20,051 nt of DNA from NCBI GenBank assembly GCA_031282485.1, contig JAITDQ010000234.1, forward strand, positions 1 to 20,051, read 5' to 3'. The DNA comes from Tannerella sp. (GTDB lineage Bacteria; Bacteroidota; Bacteroidia; Bacteroidales; Tannerellaceae). The translations under genes were made by a program, and so were the position numbers. Of the stretch, positions 15,360 to 20,051 are shown in pieces; within the stretch, counting starts at the first letter, position 1; every line of letters begins with the position of its first letter. The notes below the pieces were generated by a model, which searched no databases, was not told the origin of the DNA, and was given only the letters and a program-made list of their open reading frames with translations.

Positions 15360-15977
15360 TTATACTTCTACCAATAAAATTGAACCTTTTGCACCGGGAA
15401 CAGAACCTTTTACCATTAAAATGTTTTGTTCCGGCAATACTTTTATCACCTCCAGATTTTGAACCGTCACACGGGCATTACCCATCTGACCGGCCATGCG
15501 CGTACCTTTGAATACTTTCGCCGGATACGAACAGGCGCCGATACTGCCCGGTTTACGCTGACGGTCGCTCTGACCGTGCGTCATCTCGCCTACGCCGCCA
15601 AATCCATGACGTTTCATAACGCCCTGGAATCCCTTTCCTTTAGATGTTCCGACTACATCGACAAACGTAATATCGTTCAAAAACTCTGCAGTAATCACAT
15701 CTCCGGGTTTATACTCTTTATTAAACCCCTTGAACTCGGCCAAGTATCTTTGCGGAGCTACGCCTGCTTTTTTGAAGTGACCGGCTTCGGGTTTCGTCGT
15801 ATGCTTCTCTTTCTTTTCATGGAAGCCCAACTGAATCGCCCTGTAGCCGTCTTTTTCTTCTGTTTTAATCTGCGTAACAACGCAAGGACCTACTTCGATA
15901 ACAGTGCATGGAAGATTTTTTCCCTCGGCACTGAATACGGATGTCATTCCGATTTTTTTTCCTAATAATCCTGGCAT
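15360..15977 (-). CDS. rplC: Large-subunit ribosomal protein L3 (uL3)
   Basis: uL3 is an early-binding 50S protein whose loop reaches the peptidyl-transferase centre. The 205-residue protein begins [20 protein letters not shown] and includes [40 protein letters not shown] and [20 protein letters not shown]. In E. coli the segment after GSIG is QNQTPG, with Gln150 methylated by PrmB; here it is ACSYPA, so the methylated Gln is absent. A 56-base A/T-rich gap separates it from rpsJ. Confidence 0.98.
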   Translation of the reverse strand: MPGLLGKKIGMTSVFSAEGKNLPCTVIEVGPCVVTQIKTEEKDGYRAIQLGFHEKKEKHTTKPEAGHFKKAGVAPQRYLAEFKGFNKEYKPGDVITAEFLNDITFVDVVGTSKGKGFQGVMKRHGFGGVGEMTHGQSDRQRKPGSIGACSYPAKVFKGTRMAGQMGNARVTVQNLEVIKVLPEQNILMVKGSVPGAKGSILLVEV

Positions 15978-16033
15978 TTCACTTTATTATTTAAATTATC
16001 ACTTATTGCTTACGATTTGTTTTGCCCGCAAGC

Positions 16034-16339
16034 TTATACTTTAATCTCAACCTCAACTCCGCTCGGCAATTCCAGTTTCATTAACGCATCAACCGTCTTG
16101 GGCGTTGAACTGTAAATATCGATCAATCTTTTGTATGAAGACAATTCGAACTGTTCACGAGATTTCTTATTGACAAAAGTTGAGCGGTTTACAGTAAAAA
16201 TACGTTTATGCGTAGGCAGTGGAATCGGGCCGCTCACTACGGCGCCGGTAGCCTTCACGGTCTTAACGATCTTCTCCGATGATCTGTCGACCAGCGAATA
16301 ATCGTAAGATTTTAATTTAATTCTGATTTTCTGGCTCAT
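16034..16339 (-). CDS. rpsJ: Small-subunit ribosomal protein S10 (uS10)
   Basis: uS10 is a 30S head protein and, as NusE, also joins transcription antitermination complexes with NusB and NusG. The 101-residue length is typical. The sequence reads [20 protein letters not shown], then [20 protein letters not shown] and the conserved [20 protein letters not shown]. It starts 15 bases after the fusA stop with no tuf gene between, marking the fusion of str and S10 blocks. Confidence 0.98.
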   Translation of the reverse strand: MSQKIRIKLKSYDYSLVDRSSEKIVKTVKATGAVVSGPIPLPTHKRIFTVNRSTFVNKKSREQFELSSYKRLIDIYSSTPKTVDALMKLELPSGVEVEIKV

Positions 16340-16354
16340 ATTATTATTATTAAA

Positions 16355-18481
16355 TTATTTGATCAGATCAACACGTCCCTGCATTTCGGTAAGCACCTGT
16401 TTGGCTATCGACGAAGAAACCTGTTCGTAGTGTGAGAACTGCATCGAAGAGGTCGCGCGGCCGGATGTGATTGTACGCAACACCGTCACATAGCCGAATG
16501 TCTCGGCCAAAGGCACCTTTGCCTTCACGATACGTGCGCCGGTACGGCTTGATTCCATTCCTTCCACCTGACCGCGACGTTTATTCAGGTCGCCGATAAC
16601 ATCTCCCATATTTTCTTCGGGCGTCACCACCTCAATTTTCATAACCGGTTCCATTAAAACAGGCCCGGCTTTCACACAGGCATTTTTGAACGCCTGAATA
16701 GCGCAAATCTCAAACGACAACTGGTCCGAATCGACCGCGTGGTAAGAACCGTCCTTCAGCACTACTTTCAGTTTATCCAGCGAATATCCGGCAAGTACGC
16801 CATTATTCATCGCTTTGGCAAAACCGTTCTGCACGGAAGGAATATATTCTTTCGGCACATTACCGCCCTTAACCTCGTCAACAAACTGAAGATGTCCTTC
16901 AAAATCAGGATCCGCAGGCCCTACGCTCACAATAATATCAGCGAATTTACCGCGACCTCCCGTCTGCTTCTTATAAACTTCACGCAACTCCACGGTTTTT
17001 GTGATAGCTTCTTTGTACGACACTAACGGACGACCCTGATTACATTCTACCTTAAATTCACGACGCAAACGGTCGACAATAATTTCGAGGTGAAGTTCGC
17101 CCATACCGCGGATAACGGTCTGGCCTGTATCTTCATTCGTTTCAACGCGGAATGTAGGATCTTCTTCCGCCAGTTTGGACAATCCCGTCCCCAGCTTATC
17201 CATATCCTTCTGGGTCTTAGGCTCTATCGCAATACCGATAACCGGTTCCGGGAATACCATGGATTCCAGTATGATCGGATGGCCTTCGTTACACAGCGTG
17301 TCGCCGGTACGTATATCCTTGAAACCCACGCCTGCACCGATATCGCCGCAGCCGATTTTTTCCATCGGATTCTGCTTGTTCGAATGCATCTGGAATAAAC
17401 GGGAGATACGTTCTTTCTTGCCGGAACGTGTATTAAGAACATAAGAGCCGGCATTCATTTCCCCGGAATAAACGCGGAAGAAGCATAAACGGCCTACGTA
17501 CGGGTCTGTTGCGATCTTAAAGGCTAATGCCGTCAGAGGTTCTTCCGCAACAGGCTTGCGTGTTATTATTTTTTCGGGATCATCCGGGTCATGCCCTTCA
17601 ATGGCCTGTGTATCCTCCGGACTCGGCAGATACAGGCAAACGGCATCCAATAAAGTCTGCACACCCTTGTTTTTAAACGATGATCCGCAAATCATCGGGT
17701 TGATCCGCATGGCAAGCGTGCCTTTGCGTATCGCGGCATGTATTTCGTCTTCCGTTATTTTCGAAGGATCATCAAAATACTTCTCCATGACTACATCGTC
17801 ACATTCGGCAACGGTTTCAAGCATTTTATCGCGCCACTCCTGCGCTTCCGCCAGCAGGTCGGCCGGGATGTCTTCAATACTGTATTCGGCGCCCATTGTT
17901 TCGTCGTGCCAGAAAATCGCTTTCATGGCAATCAAATCCACTACTCCTTTAAATTTCTCTTCCGCGCCGATCGGTATCTGTATCGGACAGGGAAATGCGC
18001 CTAACACGTCGTGCACCTGACGTACAACTTCGAAGAAATTTGCGCCGGAACGGTCCATTTTATTTACATAACCGATACGGGGTACATTATATTTATCCGC
18101 TTGGCGCCAGACGGTTTCCGACTGAGGCTCAACACCGCCGACAGCACAAAACGTAGCTACCGCGCCGTCGAGGATACGCAACGAACGTTCTACCTCAACC
18201 GTAAAATCGACATGCCCGGGGGTATCGATCAGATTAATTTTATATTTTTCGTCATTATAAGTCCAATAGGTCGTAGTTGCAGCGGATGTGATCGTAATAC
18301 CACGTTCCTGTTCCTGCTCCATCCAGTCCATTGTAGCTGCTCCGTCATGCACTTCGCCGATCTTATGAGTGAGACCGGTATAAAAAAGTACACGTTCGGA
18401 AGTTGTTGTTTTACCCGCATCGATATGTGCCATAATACCGATGTTTCTTGTATATTTCAATATTTCGTCTGCTTTACTCAT
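16355..18481 (-). CDS. fusA: Elongation factor G
   Basis: EF-G is the GTPase that drives translocation and, with RRF, ribosome recycling. The 708-residue protein has the five usual domains. The P loop is AHIDAGKT at 18-25, switch I ends [13 protein letters not shown], switch II is DTPGH at 86-90 with catalytic His90, and the base-specificity motif is NKMD at 140-143. Domain III has [20 protein letters not shown]. Domain IV (about 485-605) begins near [20 protein letters not shown] and contacts the decoding site. The ending is [14 protein letters not shown]. No fusidic-acid resistance change was assessed. It lies 19 bases after rpsG. Some Bacteroidetes carry a second EF-G; this copy, in the str position, is the likely housekeeping one. 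Confidence 0.98.
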   Translation of the reverse strand: MSKADEILKYTRNIGIMAHIDAGKTTTSERVLFYTGLTHKIGEVHDGAATMDWMEQEQERGITITSAATTTYWTYNDEKYKINLIDTPGHVDFTVEVERSLRILDGAVATFCAVGGVEPQSETVWRQADKYNVPRIGYVNKMDRSGANFFEVVRQVHDVLGAFPCPIQIPIGAEEKFKGVVDLIAMKAIFWHDETMGAEYSIEDIPADLLAEAQEWRDKMLETVAECDDVVMEKYFDDPSKITEDEIHAAIRKGTLAMRINPMICGSSFKNKGVQTLLDAVCLYLPSPEDTQAIEGHDPDDPEKIITRKPVAEEPLTALAFKIATDPYVGRLCFFRVYSGEMNAGSYVLNTRSGKKERISRLFQMHSNKQNPMEKIGCGDIGAGVGFKDIRTGDTLCNEGHPIILESMVFPEPVIGIAIEPKTQKDMDKLGTGLSKLAEEDPTFRVETNEDTGQTVIRGMGELHLEIIVDRLRREFKVECNQGRPLVSYKEAITKTVELREVYKKQTGGRGKFADIIVSVGPADPDFEGHLQFVDEVKGGNVPKEYIPSVQNGFAKAMNNGVLAGYSLDKLKVVLKDGSYHAVDSDQLSFEICAIQAFKNACVKAGPVLMEPVMKIEVVTPEENMGDVIGDLNKRRGQVEGMESSRTGARIVKAKVPLAETFGYVTVLRTITSGRATSSMQFSHYEQVSSSIAKQVLTEMQGRVDLIK

Positions 18482-18500
18482 CTTTACTTTTTATATTATA

Positions 18501-18977
18501 TTAAAAGCGGAAGTAAGCGAAAGCGCGGTTTGCTTCGGCCATACGGTGCATATCTTCCTTTCGTTTGAAAGCGCCGCCCTGTTTGTTGAAAGCATCAACA
18601 ATTTCCGCACTCAGCTTATCCGACATGGATTTGCCCCCCCTTTTACGGGCATATTCGATTAAATTCTTCATTGAAATAGATTCCTTACGATCCGGGCGGA
18701 TCTCGGTAGGCACCTGAAAGGTTGCCCCACCTACACGGCGAGACTTAACCTCTATCAGAGGAGTAATATTTTCGAGCGCTCCTTTCCAGATTTCGAGCGC
18801 TGATTTTTCTTCATTCGGCAATTTTGCCTTTACTTTATCCAAAGCGGAATAAAAAATATCGAATGCGATACTTTTCTTACCATCATACATCAAGTGATTC
18901 ACAAATCTTGTGACCCTTGTATCTCCGTACATCGGATCCGGCAGGATCTGACGTTTCTTTGGCTTTATTTTTCTCAT
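18501..18977 (-). CDS. rpsG: Small-subunit ribosomal protein S7 (uS7)
   Basis: uS7 nucleates assembly of the 30S head and borders the E site. The 158-residue protein begins [20 protein letters not shown], with [20 protein letters not shown]. The central segment [20 protein letters not shown] is the family signature, followed by [20 protein letters not shown] and the ending [11 protein letters not shown] run of seven G (minus strand, 18634-18640) lies in the KRGGK codons; the frame is intact. A 164-base gap, the longest inside the operon, separates it from rpsL; no promoter motif was found there. Confidence 0.98.
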   Translation of the reverse strand: MRKIKPKKRQILPDPMYGDTRVTRFVNHLMYDGKKSIAFDIFYSALDKVKAKLPNEEKSALEIWKGALENITPLIEVKSRRVGGATFQVPTEIRPDRKESISMKNLIEYARKRGGKSMSDKLSAEIVDAFNKQGGAFKRKEDMHRMAEANRAFAYFRF

Positions 18978-19141
18978 TTTGTCTCAAAATTTCGTTTTTG
19001 TCTTTTGGTTGTTGATTCGTTTATTTCTTCAACAGCTACACTAAGCCGTTTACTCAACCCTCATCATCTCAAAATCAAATATCCAATAAACTAAAAACAG
19101 ATTTATAATTACTGATAAAACTCTCCTTTTTATGAAATAAA

Positions 19142-19567
19142 TTATTTCTTCCCTTTAACAGCGCCCTTAGCAGCAGCTCCTTTAACGGCAGCTCCCGGTT
19201 TGGGACGTTTCGCGCCGTATTTCGAACGGCGTTGCGTACGACTTGCAACACCGGCCGTATCCAGCGTACCGCGAACAATATGATAACGCACGCCGGGTAA
19301 ATCTTTCACACGTCCGCCGCGAACCATCACGATGGAGTGTTCCTGCAGATTGTGACCTTCTCCCGGAATATAAGAATTAACCTCCTTATGGTTCGTAAGA
19401 CGAACGCGGGCTACTTTACGCATTGCCGAGTTAGGTTTCTTCGGCGTAGTCGTATACACGCGAACACACACGCCCCGTCTCTGAGGGCAGGCATCCAAAG
19501 CCGGAGATTTTCCCTTAACCGCCAATTTCTCTCTTCCTTTTCTTACTAATTGTTGAATTGTAGGCAT
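19142..19567 (-). CDS. rpsL: Small-subunit ribosomal protein S12 (uS12)
   Basis: uS12 is at the 30S decoding centre and governs fidelity and streptomycin response. The 141-residue protein opens [20 protein letters not shown] and has [20 protein letters not shown]. Lys43, Lys88 and Pro91 (Met-counted E. coli positions) are the streptomycin-sensitive residues, and D89, the methylthiolation site, is present. The end (about 124-141) is an Ala/Gly/Lys tail, [17 protein letters not shown], beyond the 124 residues of E. coli. It is the first gene of the superoperon, about 50 bases from its promoter. Confidence 0.98.
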   Translation of the reverse strand: MPTIQQLVRKGREKLAVKGKSPALDACPQRRGVCVRVYTTTPKKPNSAMRKVARVRLTNHKEVNSYIPGEGHNLQEHSIVMVRGGRVKDLPGVRYHIVRGTLDTAGVASRTQRRSKYGAKRPKPGAAVKGAAAKGAVKGKK

Positions 19568-19620
19568 CTTTCTACTTTTTTACTCAATTTAAAATTCAAT
19601 TTTTCCCTTTTACGGGGGTG

Positions 19621-19650
19621 CAAAGATACGAACGATTTTAATATAAACAA
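19621..19650 (-). promoter_or_regulatory. Promoter of the ribosomal superoperon
   Basis: On the minus strand TATCTTTG (19621-19628) is a perfect Bacteroidetes -7 element, and TTG (19648-19650) lies exactly 19 bp upstream as the -33 element. The expected start would be near 19612-19616, leaving a leader of about 45-50 bases before the rpsL ATG. The spacer is A/T rich. Confidence 0.8.
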
Positions 19651-19784
19651 CTTTTTTCCCGCTTTTTTTTACAAAAAAACAATTTTCACCAAAAAAACAC
19701 GCCGTTCATCCGGAGCAAACCGCACGGAATTTTTCACAACAGAATATACTATCAGGGAAAAATCGAAACGGGATATTCACTGAA

Positions 19785-19815
19785 TTTCAAAATTTTCAGG
19801 ACGAACATATCTTTG
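19785..19815 (+). promoter_or_regulatory. Candidate promoter of the ABC permease gene
   Basis: TATCTTTG (19808-19815) is a perfect -7 element on the plus strand. The -33 position, 19 bp upstream, has TTTC (19785-19788), one mismatch from TTTG. A leader of about 70 bases would follow before the ATG at 19891. Confidence 0.6.
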
Positions 19816-19890
19816 TATTTAGCACGAAGATTAAACAATTTTTTCCAATCCTCCACGTTTTATTTTTGTAAATCCAAAAATACCCTGATT

Positions 19891-20051
19891 ATGTTATTGA
19901 ATCGTCTGAAGAAAAGCATGTCGTTACGGATTGTGAACCTGCTGGGACTGTCCGTTATTTTTGCGTGTATGGTGGCATCGTATGCGTATGTGAAGCACGA
20001 GATGAGTTACGACCGTTTTCATGAAAAGGCCGGCCGGATTGCCCGTTTGGC
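19891..20051 (+). CDS. Partial ABC transporter permease (MacB/FtsX type), N-terminus
   Basis: The ATG at 19891 opens a frame that runs off the window after 53 codons. The peptide begins MLLNRLKKSMSLRIVNLLGL, has one hydrophobic segment at about 12-33 (IVNLLGLSVIFACMVASYAY), and continues VKHEMSYDRFHEKAGRIARL. The pattern 'NLLGLS...(Y)V..E.SYDRFHE.A.RI.RL' is characteristic of the large Bacteroidetes family of MacB-like permeases with an N-terminal membrane helix and periplasmic domain. Such permeases export peptides or antimicrobials, or act in envelope functions. The partner ATPase is not visible. The gene is divergent from rpsL, so it is unrelated to the ribosomal operon apart from the shared control region. 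Confidence 0.8.
   Translation, partial: MLLNRLKKSMSLRIVNLLGLSVIFACMVASYAYVKHEMSYDRFHEKAGRIARL

Larger units (their letters stand above)
19568..19890. other. Divergent control region between rpsL and the permease gene
   Basis: This 323-base region separates two divergent genes and has a promoter for each. The middle part (about 19651-19770) is A/T rich with A and T runs. I see no further gene in it: a 77-codon plus-strand frame is low complexity and overlaps the promoter. Confidence 0.7.

Noticed and set aside
16339..16355. Deletion of tuf between fusA and rpsJ
   Set aside because: The absence of tuf here is, to my knowledge, normal for Bacteroidales, where tuf sits with secE-nusG-rplKAJL.
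18634..18640. G7 tract in rpsG as a phase switch
   Set aside because: S7 is essential, the frame is intact and the run results from ordinary Arg-Gly-Gly codons.

Overview
The window is dominated by one long minus-strand ribosomal-protein superoperon from a member of the Bacteroidota, most likely the order Bacteroidales. The evidence is the gene order (rpsL-rpsG-fusA running straight into rpsJ with no tuf, then S10, spc and alpha blocks with map-infA-rpmJ between secY and rpsM), the short alpha-operon proteins, promoter elements of the Bacteroidetes type (TTG / 19 bp / TAnnTTTG), mostly A-rich leaders without Shine-Dalgarno sequences, and a Bacteroidetes-type ABC permease N-terminus at the right edge. 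The moderate GC content and the repeats would fit a Tannerella/Parabacteroides-like organism, but the genus is a guess.

Reading in the direction of transcription (right to left): a divergent control region (19568-19890) holds a strong minus-strand promoter for rpsL and a plus-strand promoter for a truncated ABC-transporter permease (19891 to the edge). Then follow the str block (rpsL, rpsG, fusA), the S10 block (rpsJ, rplC, rplD, rplW, rplB, rpsS, rplV, rpsC, rplP, rpmC, rpsQ), the spc block (rplN, rplX, rplE, rpsN, rpsH, rplF, rplR, rpsE, rpmD, rplO, secY, map, infA, rpmJ) and the alpha block (rpsM, rpsK, rpsD, rpoA, rplQ). That is 33 genes. Gaps are mostly a few bases; the larger ones are rpsL/rpsG, rpsK/rpsD and rpsN/rpsH. 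An intrinsic terminator lies just after rplQ at 1239-1275. The genes together make both ribosomal subunits, the translocation GTPase, IF-1, the RNA polymerase alpha subunit, the Sec translocon channel and the N-terminal methionine-processing enzyme.

The left 1.2 kb is the only accessory-like part. It holds an orphan Bacteroidetes-type promoter pointing left (about 1059-1090), a (GT)27 microsatellite (869-922), a four-copy heptamer repeat (621-648), a decayed coding-like stretch (409-546), a tandem array of 42-43 bp palindromic units (about 187-361), and the first 25 codons of a minus-strand gene resembling the DUF6261 family (1-77). No complete convincing gene was found between 78 and 1300.

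No new biological system is evident in the operon itself. The items most worth checking are the palindromic array, the (GT)27 tract with its promoter, the coding remnant, three perfect Shine-Dalgarno sequences in a lineage that rarely uses them, and the low-complexity C-terminal tails on S3, L17 and S12.
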